The translations under genes were made by a program, and so were the position numbers. Below, in pieces: positions 16,867 to 25,820 of a DNA stretch of 64,000 bases (its first letter is position 1; the number at the start of each line of letters is the position of its first letter). The notes beneath the pieces are model-generated. The model saw nothing but the letters and a program-made list of their open reading frames with translations. It was not told the origin of the DNA and did no database searches. The stretch comes from Bacteroidota bacterium (lineage in GTDB: Bacteria > Bacteroidota > Bacteroidia > Chitinophagales > Saprospiraceae). The stretch is taken from NCBI GenBank assembly GCA_029557915.1, contig JAKQHS010000056.1, forward strand, positions 48,637 through 112,636, given 5' to 3'.

Positions 16867-17985
16867 ATGAATATCAATTCCAAATTTTTTCCTTTTGCAT
16901 TATTGTTTTCGGCAATTGCCTTGTTTTGGACCTGTAAGCAGGAAGAAGAAGGCCCGATAAAGACCCTGATCACCGGGGAGATCACCGGTTACCCGGACGG
17001 CACCCTGACCATTTACCGGGTGGTGGATGAAGATTCGAGCCGGGTTGACACTTTCCCGCTGAGAGATGGAAAATTTGAGATCAGTCTGTCGGATCATGAA
17101 CCGAGGATGGCCAACCTGGTATTTCCCGACGGCATGACCGCCGTACAGTTCTTTACTGAAGCCGGTACCATAACCATGAAGGGTACCAGGGAAGAAGCGG
17201 CCAACCTGGAGGTTTCCGGAACTCCCGCAAACGAGCTCAATAAAGAAATGAAAGCCATTTATGCCGGCTTTGAGCAAAGGTATAATGACCTGATGGAACA
17301 GGCGACCAAGGCGCAGCAGACTGAGGACCAGGCCGCCCTGGATACCCTCGAGCCCCTCCTCATGAAGTTTGAAGGGGAGGTCTCCCGGAGCCATGTCGAT
17401 TTTGCCATGAAACATCCCAATACCATCCTCAGCGCGTACCTTGGCCTGAGCGCGTCCATGAGCCCCGGCCTGGACTTAAAACCTTTGTATGAAAGCTTGT
17501 CCGATGAAGTGAAAAATACCTTTTTTGGTCTGCGATTGAAAAATGTGGTGGAATCGGCCGCAAAAACAGCCATTGGTTCCGCAGCCCCTGATTTTGAAGG
17601 CATCAGCCCCGACGGAAAGATACTGAGGCTCTCCTCCCTGAAAGGCAAACATCTCCTGGTGGATTTTTGGGCCAGCTGGTGCATGCCCTGCCGCCAGGAA
17701 AACCCAAACGTAGTGCGGGTTTACGATAACTATAAAAACAAAGGATTTGAGATCCTGGGGGTCTCCCTCGACCAGGAAAAAGAAAAATGGGTGGATGCCA
17801 TCGCCCAGGACGGTTTGGCCTGGCCCCAGGTATCCGACCTCCTGGGATGGAAAAGCAAAATAGCCGCCATGTACGGGGTGCAGGGTATCCCGCAAAACTT
17901 TTTATTGGATCATGAAGGCAGGATCATTGCCAAAGGCCTGCGCGGACAGGACCTTGAAAACAAATTGAAAGAGTTGTTGAACTGA
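16867..17985 (+). CDS. TlpA-like thioredoxin lipoprotein with DUF4369 N-domain
   Basis: 372 residues. Lipoprotein-type signal with C23 (Phe-Trp-Thr-Cys). Residues about 30-130 look like a DUF4369 beta domain, then a helical spacer (about 130-225), then a TlpA/ResA thioredoxin fold (about 235-372) with W-C-M-P-C, redox cysteines C272 and C275, and a cis-proline in G-I-P-Q-N near 340. Such proteins reduce disulfides on the periplasmic side and are common in Bacteroidota. The next gene starts 28 bases downstream, so it may be co-transcribed with the sphingolipid genes, although no functional link is obvious. Confidence 0.88.
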   Translation: MNINSKFFPFALLFSAIALFWTCKQEEEGPIKTLITGEITGYPDGTLTIYRVVDEDSSRVDTFPLRDGKFEISLSDHEPRMANLVFPDGMTAVQFFTEAGTITMKGTREEAANLEVSGTPANELNKEMKAIYAGFEQRYNDLMEQATKAQQTEDQAALDTLEPLLMKFEGEVSRSHVDFAMKHPNTILSAYLGLSASMSPGLDLKPLYESLSDEVKNTFFGLRLKNVVESAAKTAIGSAAPDFEGISPDGKILRLSSLKGKHLLVDFWASWCMPCRQENPNVVRVYDNYKNKGFEILGVSLDQEKEKWVDAIAQDGLAWPQVSDLLGWKSKIAAMYGVQGIPQNFLLDHEGRIIAKGLRGQDLENKLKELLN

Positions 17986-18013
17986 GGAACTCATAACCTG
18001 ATCCAGCTTTTCC

Positions 18014-18682
18014 ATGTTCGTTTCGATTACAGACTACCTGTATGAATTCAAGGCGAACTGGGCGGTAGGCTTACAGGATAAAAAATTTTTTTACACGCTG
18101 GCGGGCATCTTTGCCGCACTGATCCCCCTGGGGCTTTACCTCGTTCCCTATCTGCAATTCATCGAACACAGGCAGGGGGTGATTTTAAATGATTTTTTGC
18201 TGGATCAATTTCCAAGGGCGGATTATTCCAATCTGATCTTTTCCATTATCTATACGTCGGCTTGCTTCATGATCCTGTATTCCCTTCGTTCACCCTGGAT
18301 GCTGCTCCGGAACCTATTGATCTTCATCGTCCTTCAGTATATCCGAAACCTCTGCCTCTATTTCGTCCCCCTTGCTCCGCCGGAGGGCATTGTGCCCTTG
18401 AGCGACCCCGTCTTGGAGATGGTGGCATACAACCGGCAACCCCTGTTGCAGGATTTATTTTTCAGCGGCCATACGGCAACTTGTGTGGTTTTTGCCCTGC
18501 TCACCCGAAACCATACTGGCCTTTTCAGTACTTTTATCGTGATCACGGTCGTCATGATCTGTTTATTGATGATCCAACATTGTCACTATACGATCGATAT
18601 CCTCGGAGGTATCGTATTTGCCGTTCTGGCTTACCGGCTGGTAGACCGGTCGTGGCTGACAATGAAACTGCCGTTCCGTTAA
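18014..18682 (+). CDS. Sphingomyelin-synthase-like / PAP2-superfamily membrane phosphotransferase
   Basis: 222 residues with about six transmembrane helices. The C-terminal half carries the catalytic residues of the PAP2_C (sphingomyelin / inositol-phosphorylceramide synthase) group: S-G-H-T with H153, and H-Y-T-I-D with H191 and D195. The H-x3-D spacing and the H-Y-T-I-D sequence match eukaryotic sphingomyelin synthases better than ordinary PAP2 phosphatases, which use a longer K-x6-R-P signature that is absent here. Next to serine palmitoyltransferase the likely job is transfer of a phospho-head group onto ceramide, or the reverse phosphatase step. Head-group donor unknown. The spt gene begins 32 bases later. 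Confidence 0.8.
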   Translation: MFVSITDYLYEFKANWAVGLQDKKFFYTLAGIFAALIPLGLYLVPYLQFIEHRQGVILNDFLLDQFPRADYSNLIFSIIYTSACFMILYSLRSPWMLLRNLLIFIVLQYIRNLCLYFVPLAPPEGIVPLSDPVLEMVAYNRQPLLQDLFFSGHTATCVVFALLTRNHTGLFSTFIVITVVMICLLMIQHCHYTIDILGGIVFAVLAYRLVDRSWLTMKLPFR

Positions 18683-18714
18683 TTCAGAAATAAAAAAACC
18701 TCGAACCAAACCAT

Positions 18715-19902
18715 ATGTACAGCCTGGACTTAAAAATCAAAACCCTTGCCGATCAGGTCGATTATTTACAGAACCACAATATTTATCTTTATTACCGGGA
18801 GATGGATTCGGCACAGGATGCTGAAATGATGGCGGATGGCAGAAAAATCCTGATGTTCGGTTCCAACAGTTATCTCGGACTCACCAACCACCCCAAAGTA
18901 AAGGAGGCGGCCATACAGGCCATCCGGGAATACGGAACCGGCGTATCCGGTTCGAGATTGCTCAACGGGAATCTTCGGATCCACCGGGAACTGGAAGAAC
19001 GATTGGCTGCTTTTGTCGGCAAGGAGGATGCCGTGGTAGTCAGTACCGGATTCCAGGCCAACCTGGCCGCCATTCCCCCTATTATTGACCGCTCCGGTTA
19101 CCTGATCATGGACAAACTCAGCCATGCCTCCATCCTGGAAAGCGCGGCCTTATCCTTCGGCCGCAAGTCAAAGTTTGAGCACGATGACTTGAATTCCCTT
19201 GAGGATAAACTCAGTATTTGCCCGGCGGATGCCACCAAGATGGTCGTAACCGAAGGCGTGTTCAGCATGGATGGCGACATCCCCGACCTGCCCGGGCTGA
19301 CCGCCCTGGCAAACAGGTATGGAGCCCTCGTCATGGTCGATGATGCTCATGCTCTCGGCGTCCTGGGCCAAAACGGATCCGGAAGTTCTTCTCATTTCCA
19401 GGTGACCGACCGGGTGGACCTGATCACGGGTACTTTCAGCAAATCCCTGGCCGCCCTCGGAGGTTTCGTGGCATCCAGCTTCGAAATCATCAAGCTTATT
19501 AAACATACTTCACGATCGCAGATGTTCAGTGCAGGACTTCAGCCCGCCAGTGTGGCTGCGGTCATGGCCGCCCTGGAAGTGATCGCAGAGGAACCGGAAC
19601 GGATCGAACAGCTTTGGAAAAATACCCGGTATGCCATGGAACTGATGAAACAAACAGGATTCGACAATGGAACGGCTGAAACGCCAATCATTCCCGTATA
19701 TGTCCGGGACGATGATAAGACGTATTTGCTGGCCCGCCGGCTTTACGATGACGGAATTTTTGTCAACCCGGTAGTCTCCCCTGCGACCAGTCCGGACCAG
19801 GCACTCATCCGCTTTTCCATAATGGCCACGCATACGAGGAGCCAGATTGAAGAAGCCATTGATAAAATGCACTTTCACGCGAAGGCCCTGGAAATTCTTT
19901 AA
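18715..19902 (+). CDS. spt: Serine palmitoyltransferase (alpha-oxoamine synthase family)
   Basis: 395 residues, fold-type I PLP enzyme. It should condense L-serine with a long-chain acyl thioester to give 3-ketosphinganine in the cytoplasm. The PLP lysine is K243 in G-T-F-S-K-S; D-D-A-H near 211-214 and the G-T-G-V-S-G-S-R-L segment near 76-84 are alpha-oxoamine synthase signatures. Sequence alone could also allow a KBL or BioF relative; the neighbouring sphingomyelin-synthase-like, GNAT and reductase genes, and the absence of biotin or threonine genes, decide for SPT. Its TAA overlaps the next ATG by one base (TAATG), indicating translational coupling. Confidence 0.88.
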   Translation: MYSLDLKIKTLADQVDYLQNHNIYLYYREMDSAQDAEMMADGRKILMFGSNSYLGLTNHPKVKEAAIQAIREYGTGVSGSRLLNGNLRIHRELEERLAAFVGKEDAVVVSTGFQANLAAIPPIIDRSGYLIMDKLSHASILESAALSFGRKSKFEHDDLNSLEDKLSICPADATKMVVTEGVFSMDGDIPDLPGLTALANRYGALVMVDDAHALGVLGQNGSGSSSHFQVTDRVDLITGTFSKSLAALGGFVASSFEIIKLIKHTSRSQMFSAGLQPASVAAVMAALEVIAEEPERIEQLWKNTRYAMELMKQTGFDNGTAETPIIPVYVRDDDKTYLLARRLYDDGIFVNPVVSPATSPDQALIRFSIMATHTRSQIEEAIDKMHFHAKALEIL

Positions 19903-21053
19903 TGCAATATATGATTGAGATCAAGTTGGTCCGGAACAAAAGGGAATTAAAGCGTTTTATCGACTTTTCATACGACTTGTATTCCGGGGATTCCCTCTTC
20001 GTTCCCGAACTGTTCATAGCCCAAAGGGATTACCTGGATCCTTCCAAGAATCCATTTTTTGAACATGCCCGGCTTGAATTGTTCCTTGCGGAAAAGGGGG
20101 GTAAAGTGGCCGGCCGCATAGGAGTAGTCCGGGACGAAGTATTAATAGAATATACCGGCGAAAAAACCGGGGTTTTCGGTTTTTTCGAAACGATCGAAGA
20201 CGAAGAAGTGGCCACCGCGTTGTTGGATGCCGCGGCGGCCTGGTGCCGGAGTCAGGGACTGATCTGTTTGGAAGGGCCTTATAATTTCAGTACCAACTAC
20301 CCAAGCGGACTGCTGATCGATGGTTTTCAATATTCTCCGGCCGTCATGATGACCTACAATAAACGCTACTACCAGGGATTCCTTGAAAATTACGGATTTA
20401 CAAAAAAGACCGACGTTCTGGCCTATCATCTGGATGCTGACCTGTTCCCTGACCGGTTGGAAAAAAACCTCGGTATGCTGGAAAGGCGCCTTGCCGAAAA
20501 GGGGATTACCGTCCGCAAAATTGATATGAAGCATTTTTACCGGGACGTGAAAAGTGCTATAAACGTTTACAACCAGGCCTGGAGCAAGAACCTGGGCTTC
20601 GCCCCTTTTACGGAAAAAGAATTCATGCATGTAGCCAGGGATCTGAAACTGATCCTCGATCCGGAACTGGTCCTCCTTGCTGAAAGGGAGGGTCGGGTCA
20701 TCGGCTTCTCCCTGTCCGTACCGGATATCAACGAGGTGCAAAAGGGGATCCGCCGAGGAAGGCTGCTCCCTTTCGGAATCTTTAAGTTGTTGTTCAACAA
20801 ATCAAAAATCAAGAATGTCCGCATCCTTGCCCTGGGGGTAGTGGAAGAATTCCGCAAACTGGGACTGGACGCCTATTTTTATGCCCGGGCCTTTTCTTAT
20901 GTCCGCAGGCATAAAAGACTCCAGGGGGGTGAGGCCGGATGGGTGCTGGAAAACAATGCGGAGATGAACCAGGCCTTAGTCAAAATGGGAGGGAAGGTCC
21001 GCAAGAAATACCGATTTTACAGATTGAACCTTGGAAATCATAAGAACCCTTGA
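19902..21053 (+). CDS. GNAT-fold N-acyltransferase, candidate bacterial ceramide synthase
   Basis: 383 residues. Two regions with GNAT character: an N-terminal part with the R-I-G-V-V strand (about 65-80) and a C-terminal part (about 300-335) with L-A-L-G-V-V-x-x-F-R-x-L-G-L followed by a helix, the acyl-CoA pyrophosphate-binding loop. Proteins like this are often annotated only as 'GNAT family' or, wrongly, as cyclohydrolases. In Caulobacter the bacterial ceramide synthase bCerS is an acyltransferase of this superfamily found near spt, so N-acylation of the sphingoid base is the natural inference. The start ATG overlaps the spt stop, and the gene overlaps the next one by four bases. Confidence 0.75.
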   Translation: MQYMIEIKLVRNKRELKRFIDFSYDLYSGDSLFVPELFIAQRDYLDPSKNPFFEHARLELFLAEKGGKVAGRIGVVRDEVLIEYTGEKTGVFGFFETIEDEEVATALLDAAAAWCRSQGLICLEGPYNFSTNYPSGLLIDGFQYSPAVMMTYNKRYYQGFLENYGFTKKTDVLAYHLDADLFPDRLEKNLGMLERRLAEKGITVRKIDMKHFYRDVKSAINVYNQAWSKNLGFAPFTEKEFMHVARDLKLILDPELVLLAEREGRVIGFSLSVPDINEVQKGIRRGRLLPFGIFKLLFNKSKIKNVRILALGVVEEFRKLGLDAYFYARAFSYVRRHKRLQGGEAGWVLENNAEMNQALVKMGGKVRKKYRFYRLNLGNHKNP

Positions 21054-21754
21054 GATTATCAGGAATTGAATTTGACCGGGACGCAACCATCCTGCTCCTC
21101 AGCGCACCGGTGCTGTTGAGCATTTATTATTATCATGGTTCGGCGGAATCTTTCTTCCGGTATTTTAATTGGGCTCCGGAAGGTGTTGGGCCGGTTTATT
21201 GGCGGTTTTTTGTGTTTTTCCTTCTGCTTGGCATTATTCCCCTTTCGATCATATTCTGGGTTTTCAGGGACAAGCCATACTCGTTCGGATTAGCTCTAGG
21301 GGACTGGCGAAAGGGATTGAGCCTGGCCTTAATCCTTATCCCCCTGTTGATCCTGCCCCTGGCATGGGGTGCGTCACAAGTTCCGGAGGTGCAGACAGAA
21401 TATCCCCTGGCAAAAGTCTTGTTCAGCCAGGGCCCTTTGTTTTGGCAATATTCCCTGGCTTATATTTTTTTTTATTACCTCGTCTGGGAGTTTTATTTCA
21501 GGGGGTTCCTATTGTTTGGCCTGGCCAAGATTTACGGACCGGCTGCTGCCATTCTTATACAAACCATTTCTTCCTGCCTGGTGCACCTGGGCAAGCCGGA
21601 AGGAGAGACGCTGGGCTCGGTGGCCGCCGGCCTTTTATTTGGCCTGCTCGCTCTCCGGACCGGTTCGATCTGGTATGGATGGCTGATCCATTTTTCACTC
21701 GGGGTGATGACTGATTTTTTTATTCTCCGCAACGCGGGGGTTTCGCTGTTTTGA
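21050..21754 (+). CDS. CPBP-family intramembrane protein (Abi/Rce1-like), degenerate motif
   Basis: 234 residues with seven or eight helices. TTG start at 21050, overlapping the previous stop (TTGA). The C-terminal half has the CPBP (Rce1/Abi) layout: W-E-F-Y-F-R-G near 148 (consensus E-E-x-x-x-R, with the first Glu replaced by Trp), a helix ending in H-L-G near 184, and H-F-S-L-G-V-x-x-D near 215. The retained Glu, Arg, His and Asp could still form the glutamate protease site, but loss of the first Glu leaves activity uncertain. Its place between acyltransferase and reductase suggests a role in sphingolipid synthesis or control that I cannot specify. Confidence 0.78.
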   Translation: MRLSGIEFDRDATILLLSAPVLLSIYYYHGSAESFFRYFNWAPEGVGPVYWRFFVFFLLLGIIPLSIIFWVFRDKPYSFGLALGDWRKGLSLALILIPLLILPLAWGASQVPEVQTEYPLAKVLFSQGPLFWQYSLAYIFFYYLVWEFYFRGFLLFGLAKIYGPAAAILIQTISSCLVHLGKPEGETLGSVAAGLLFGLLALRTGSIWYGWLIHFSLGVMTDFFILRNAGVSLF

Positions 21755-21767
21755 AAAAGGGAGATCG

Positions 21768-22766
21768 ATGAATATCCTGATCACCGGGGCAAATGGTTTT
21801 ATAGGCAGCCGCCTGGCCATGCGCCTTACTGAAATGGGCCATAAGATAAGGGGGCTGGTAAGGGAAACTTCCAGGCTGGACAAGCTGAATGGGCTGGAAC
21901 TGGAACTAGCCTTTGGAGACATCACGGTCCCTGAAACCCTCGTCAAACCCATGCAGGGTATGGACCTGGTCATTCACACCGCAGGCGCCGTCACCGACTG
22001 GGGTCCGCTTTCCTATTTTGAGCAGCAAAATGTGGATGGGCTTCAGCAGGTGTTCAAAGCCGCGGAGGCCGCCGGAGTCGGGCGCTTTGTGCATATCGGT
22101 ACGGTGGCTATTTATGGTTTTGGCAGGATAGGGGTGAAAGAAGACGATCCTTTCGCGGAAAGCCATGTGTGCTATTGTATTTCTAAACGGAAAGGGGTCG
22201 AATGGTTGAAACGGTTGGCCGGACACACTAAAATGGAAATGACCATCGTCCATCCGGGAAATGTGTTTGGACCGGGGGATGACAAATTTATCCTGCCGTT
22301 TCTGCAATTGTTGGACCGCAACCGTTTCGTATGGGTCAATGGAGGCAGGGCCTGGACCTGTCCGACTTATATCGAAAACCTGGTCCAGGGGATCGCTCTT
22401 GCCTCTTTTCATCCCGCCGCGGCGGGGGAGACTTTCATCATTACAGACGGCTTAGAGATGGATTGGAAAACGTTTGCCGGGGCCTTGTTTCGCGGGCTGG
22501 GCAAAAAGCCTGTAACCCTTTCCGTACCGCGCCCCATCGTCTATTCCGTTGCCTTCATGCTGGAAACCGTTTACAAACTTATCCATTCCCGGCAAGCCCC
22601 GGCACTCACCCGGTACCGCATCGACAATGCAGGATTGGATTATCATTTTTCCATCGAAAAAGCGCAAAGACTCCTTGGCTATTTACCGCCGGTGGATTTC
22701 CAGGCCAGCATTGACCGGACCGTGCAGTGGTATGGTGAGAGGAAATTAATAAAATTAAAAAATTAA
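21768..22766 (+). CDS. NAD(P)-dependent epimerase/dehydratase, candidate 3-ketosphinganine or ceramide reductase (CerR-like)
   Basis: 332 residues, extended short-chain dehydrogenase of the 3-beta-HSD / NAD-epimerase type. N-terminal Rossmann motif G-A-N-G-F-I-G at 7-13 and catalytic Y136-x3-K140 (in C-Y-C-I-S-K). In Caulobacter the reductase of ceramide synthesis, CerR, belongs to this family and is encoded near spt, so this protein probably reduces the 3-keto group of the sphingoid intermediate. The last gene of the operon, 13 bases after the CPBP gene. It is convergent with the sortilin-like gene, with only 10 bases between, including an aattaag repeat. Confidence 0.78.
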   Translation: MNILITGANGFIGSRLAMRLTEMGHKIRGLVRETSRLDKLNGLELELAFGDITVPETLVKPMQGMDLVIHTAGAVTDWGPLSYFEQQNVDGLQQVFKAAEAAGVGRFVHIGTVAIYGFGRIGVKEDDPFAESHVCYCISKRKGVEWLKRLAGHTKMEMTIVHPGNVFGPGDDKFILPFLQLLDRNRFVWVNGGRAWTCPTYIENLVQGIALASFHPAAAGETFIITDGLEMDWKTFAGALFRGLGKKPVTLSVPRPIVYSVAFMLETVYKLIHSRQAPALTRYRIDNAGLDYHFSIEKAQRLLGYLPPVDFQASIDRTVQWYGERKLIKLKN

Positions 22767-22776
22767 GAATTAAGAA

Positions 22777-25110
22777 TTAAGGATTGGGCCGGTCCAGGAT
22801 CCATACTCCCCGGCCATAGGTGGCGATCACGATTTGTTTGGTAGTGGGGTGGATAAACAGGTCCTGTACCGAGACGGAAGCCGGGAGGTTGCCGTGCATG
22901 GCATTCCAGGTCTTCGCCCCATCGGTGCTCCGGTAGATGCCCATATCGGTCCCTGCGTATAAAATATCCTTGTTGTCCGGGTCCTCACGAATGATGTTGA
23001 CGGGTGAAGCGGGCAGGTTGGCGTTGATTTTAATCCAGTTCCGGCCATAATCCGATGATTTGAAAAGCAAAGGCGTGATGTTGTCTTCCCGCCGGTCAGA
23101 CTGGCTGAGATAGACGGTCGCATCTTCAAAACGGGAGGGTTCTATACTGCTCACCGCGGCATCTTCCAGCAGCCCCTTGCTGATTTCCGTCCATTTGCCG
23201 TTGCCTTCCAGGGTGGTGAAATGGGCTTTGCCGTCATCCGTCCCCGCGTACAACAATCCCTTTTTCTTTGGGGATTCGGCCAGGGCTGAAATGGTTTGGT
23301 AATTGATCCGGTAGGGCAGAGTGCCGATTTTATTTCTGTTGTTTTGGGTCAGGTCGGGGCTGATTTTTTCCCAGGTCTTGCCTTTATCGGTGGTCTTCAA
23401 TACGTATTGCAGGCCGTGATAAAGGGTGGTGCCGTCGTGCGGAGAAATGATCGTGGCGGCAAGCCACTCGCCCCGGTGTTCTTCTCCCAGCAGGCTTACG
23501 GGCGGGTCAATGGATTCGCTGGCTCCTTTTTTACCCAGCCTTTTCAGGTTGCCCTTCATGATATGTCCGTAATACGAAGAAGAATAGAGGATATCGGGTT
23601 CTTTCTGGTCGATGGCAATGCGGGTGCCTTCCCCTCCTGGAATCCAGTCGAATTTACCCGTAGACCGGTCGGCCGGGTCATAGGTCGTGGTGCTCAGCAT
23701 GCGCACGCTTCCTTCGTCCTGGATGGAGCCGTAGATATAAAAGGGAGTCCTGGGATCATAGGTGACGTTGTAAAATTGGGTGGTGGGGAGTTCATGGTAA
23801 AAGCCTTTCCAGGTCAGCCCGCCGTCATAGCTGACGTTCACTCCGCCGTCATTGGCATTGATCAAATAATTGGGATCGGTGGGATCGATCCAAAGACCGT
23901 GATGATCGCCGTGTACCCGGCCCCATTCCCCCTTGGGCCCTTTGGTGAGGGATTTCCAGGTTTTGCCGCCATCCGCACTCATCGTCAGGTCCAGGCCCAT
24001 CAGGTACACCTTGTTTTCATCGGTTGGGGACACCCGGACCTGGGCAAAAACCCATCCATAGGTTCCTGAAAAAAATTCCATAAAATCGTCGTGCTCGCTC
24101 ATCCTTTTCCAGGACTCTCCTTTATCCGTGCTTTTATAGACTTCAGCTCCCTTGATCACAACTACTTTAGGCCGGTTATAGGAATCCTGCTCCCCGGGGT
24201 TGGGGTCCCTTTTCTTGCCGTGGTTGTCCACAAAAGCGTAGAGTACATTCGGGTTTGCCGGAGTGTTGGCCAGGCCGATCCGCCCGGTCTCTTTGGTATC
24301 CGGCAGCCCATTATTGATGATTTTCCAGGTTTCGCCCGCATCGGTGGACTTGTATATGTGGTCGCCGTCCTCCGGTACGGGATCACTCCAGCGTTTGCGT
24401 ATCCGGGTCCACATGCTGGCATAGAGGGTATTCGGGTCAGAAGGGTCCATGAGGAGATCGTTGGCCCCCGTTTTGTCATTCACATAAAGTATTTTTTTCC
24501 AGTTAAGCCCGCCGTCCGTGGATTTATAGACCCCGCGGTCTTCGTTGCGGCTCCATTCATTGCCCCCCGCGGCTACATAAACAATATTGGGGTCGGTGGG
24601 ATGAATCAGGATCCGGGAAATGGTGTTTGTGTTTTCAAGGCCAAGATGGTTCCAGAAATTTCCTCCGTCGGTGCTTTTGTACACGCCCGTACCGGCTAAA
24701 GAAGCCCTGAAAATATTAGCTTCCCCCGTTCCCACATAGATCACGTTTGGATTGGAGGGCGCGATGGCCATATTGCCGATGGCCTGGGTGGCCTGCCTGT
24801 CCATCAATGGGGTCCAGGTCTTGCCGGAATCCACGGTTTTCCATAACCCCCCTGTGGCAAAGCCGGCATACATGATCTTTTTATTTCCCGGGATGCCCCA
24901 GGCATCCGTGCTCCTGCCGCTGATATTGGCCGGATTCAACAATTTCCATTTTACTTCCTGGTAAGGGCTGGAAGCCAAAAGCCTTTCATGCTGGATGAAA
25001 GCAATTCTTTTTTCCCTGCCGGTACTGGGGCGCTGGTTGGTTTCCGGTTGGGAAAAAACGGCGCTCAGGGCCGGGAGGATCAGGATGGCGATCAGCAGAA
25101 TTCGTTTCAT
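22777..25110 (-). CDS. Secreted sortilin/VPS10-type beta-propeller (BNR repeats)
   Basis: 777 residues from ATG 25110. The longer open frame to 25230 adds 40 residues before a perfect signal peptide (M-K-R-I-L start, cleavage after Ala-Val-Phe-Ser-Gln) and is rejected. The rest is built from BNR/Asp-box repeats (S-x-D-x-G-x-x-W, at least nine) forming one or two propellers, as in sortilin-type 'glycosyl hydrolase' proteins of Bacteroidota. These bind, and occasionally cleave, polysaccharides or peptides; no catalytic residues can be named. It is last in a minus-strand block of surface proteins, with its own possible promoter. Confidence 0.85.
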   Translation of the reverse strand: MKRILLIAILILPALSAVFSQPETNQRPSTGREKRIAFIQHERLLASSPYQEVKWKLLNPANISGRSTDAWGIPGNKKIMYAGFATGGLWKTVDSGKTWTPLMDRQATQAIGNMAIAPSNPNVIYVGTGEANIFRASLAGTGVYKSTDGGNFWNHLGLENTNTISRILIHPTDPNIVYVAAGGNEWSRNEDRGVYKSTDGGLNWKKILYVNDKTGANDLLMDPSDPNTLYASMWTRIRKRWSDPVPEDGDHIYKSTDAGETWKIINNGLPDTKETGRIGLANTPANPNVLYAFVDNHGKKRDPNPGEQDSYNRPKVVVIKGAEVYKSTDKGESWKRMSEHDDFMEFFSGTYGWVFAQVRVSPTDENKVYLMGLDLTMSADGGKTWKSLTKGPKGEWGRVHGDHHGLWIDPTDPNYLINANDGGVNVSYDGGLTWKGFYHELPTTQFYNVTYDPRTPFYIYGSIQDEGSVRMLSTTTYDPADRSTGKFDWIPGGEGTRIAIDQKEPDILYSSSYYGHIMKGNLKRLGKKGASESIDPPVSLLGEEHRGEWLAATIISPHDGTTLYHGLQYVLKTTDKGKTWEKISPDLTQNNRNKIGTLPYRINYQTISALAESPKKKGLLYAGTDDGKAHFTTLEGNGKWTEISKGLLEDAAVSSIEPSRFEDATVYLSQSDRREDNITPLLFKSSDYGRNWIKINANLPASPVNIIREDPDNKDILYAGTDMGIYRSTDGAKTWNAMHGNLPASVSVQDLFIHPTTKQIVIATYGRGVWILDRPNP

Positions 25111-25133
25111 GATTGGCGGATTAAAAAGCAGGC

Positions 25134-25141
25134 CAAAAATA
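25134..25141 (-). promoter_or_regulatory. Putative -7 element of the sortilin-like gene
   Basis: Minus strand TATTTTTG, an exact TAnnTTTG match, 23 bases before ATG 25110. It supports choosing the shorter start, because the longer frame would place the promoter inside the coding region. Confidence 0.4.
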
Positions 25142-25226
25142 ACAGAATTTAACGGCTGCGGTGACCGTTGAGCACCCGCAGTCAACGATAAAACAAGACG
25201 GACAAGGCAAACATTGCCTTTGTGGT

Positions 25227-25799
25227 TCAATGACCAAATAAGTTGACAAAAAACTGGTCAAGCCCGAATAAAACGGCGACGGTGAGCAGGGCGGCGAGGA
25301 TTTGCAACCAGGCCATTCGGGTTCCGGGAGACAGCGTATGATCCAGGGACATCAAACCGGAAAGGGCCTTGAGGATCTTTTTCCGGTTTAGAAACAGGAT
25401 GATCAAAACCAGGGAAAAATAAAGCAAGGCGCTGGCGGTCGCCCCATGTTTGTCCATGAACAGGAGGTCAAAGACCACGACATTGGCCAGAATAGGCAGC
25501 AGGATAAAGGCGCCGATCAGTTTGGTTCTTTCCCAGATCAAAAGCCAGGCGCCGGCGACCTGCAAAATGCCGACAAAGAGGATATAATTAAACGAATATC
25601 CCATAAAGGTCCAGGCCAGGTCAAATGCATTGGCTTCTCCAAGGGTTTGGCCCGCAACTTCAGCTGGCAGATGACCTCTGCGGTAAAACTGGCCGCCCAG
25701 CATTTTGCCCCATCCGTAAACATTCAGCATTATAAAAACATACCATCGCGCGGCTTTTTCAAGTACGATCCTGGAATTGAGACTTTGCAAAAGGGACAT
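25227..25799 (-). CDS. DoxX-like four-helix membrane protein
   Basis: 190 residues with four hydrophobic helices (about 20-38, 70-90, 95-120 and 125-145) and a C-terminal anchor near 160-185. Helix spacing and the W-G-K-M-L-G-G motif after helix 1 match DoxX/DoxD-like membrane proteins, possible quinone-interacting subunits. It starts 21 bases after the stop of the first UnbV lipoprotein and is probably co-transcribed with it. Confidence 0.7.
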   Translation of the reverse strand: MSLLQSLNSRIVLEKAARWYVFIMLNVYGWGKMLGGQFYRRGHLPAEVAGQTLGEANAFDLAWTFMGYSFNYILFVGILQVAGAWLLIWERTKLIGAFILLPILANVVVFDLLFMDKHGATASALLYFSLVLIILFLNRKKILKALSGLMSLDHTLSPGTRMAWLQILAALLTVAVLFGLDQFFVNLFGH

Positions 25800-25820
25800 G
25801 TAAACCTGCGGGAGCGGTTT

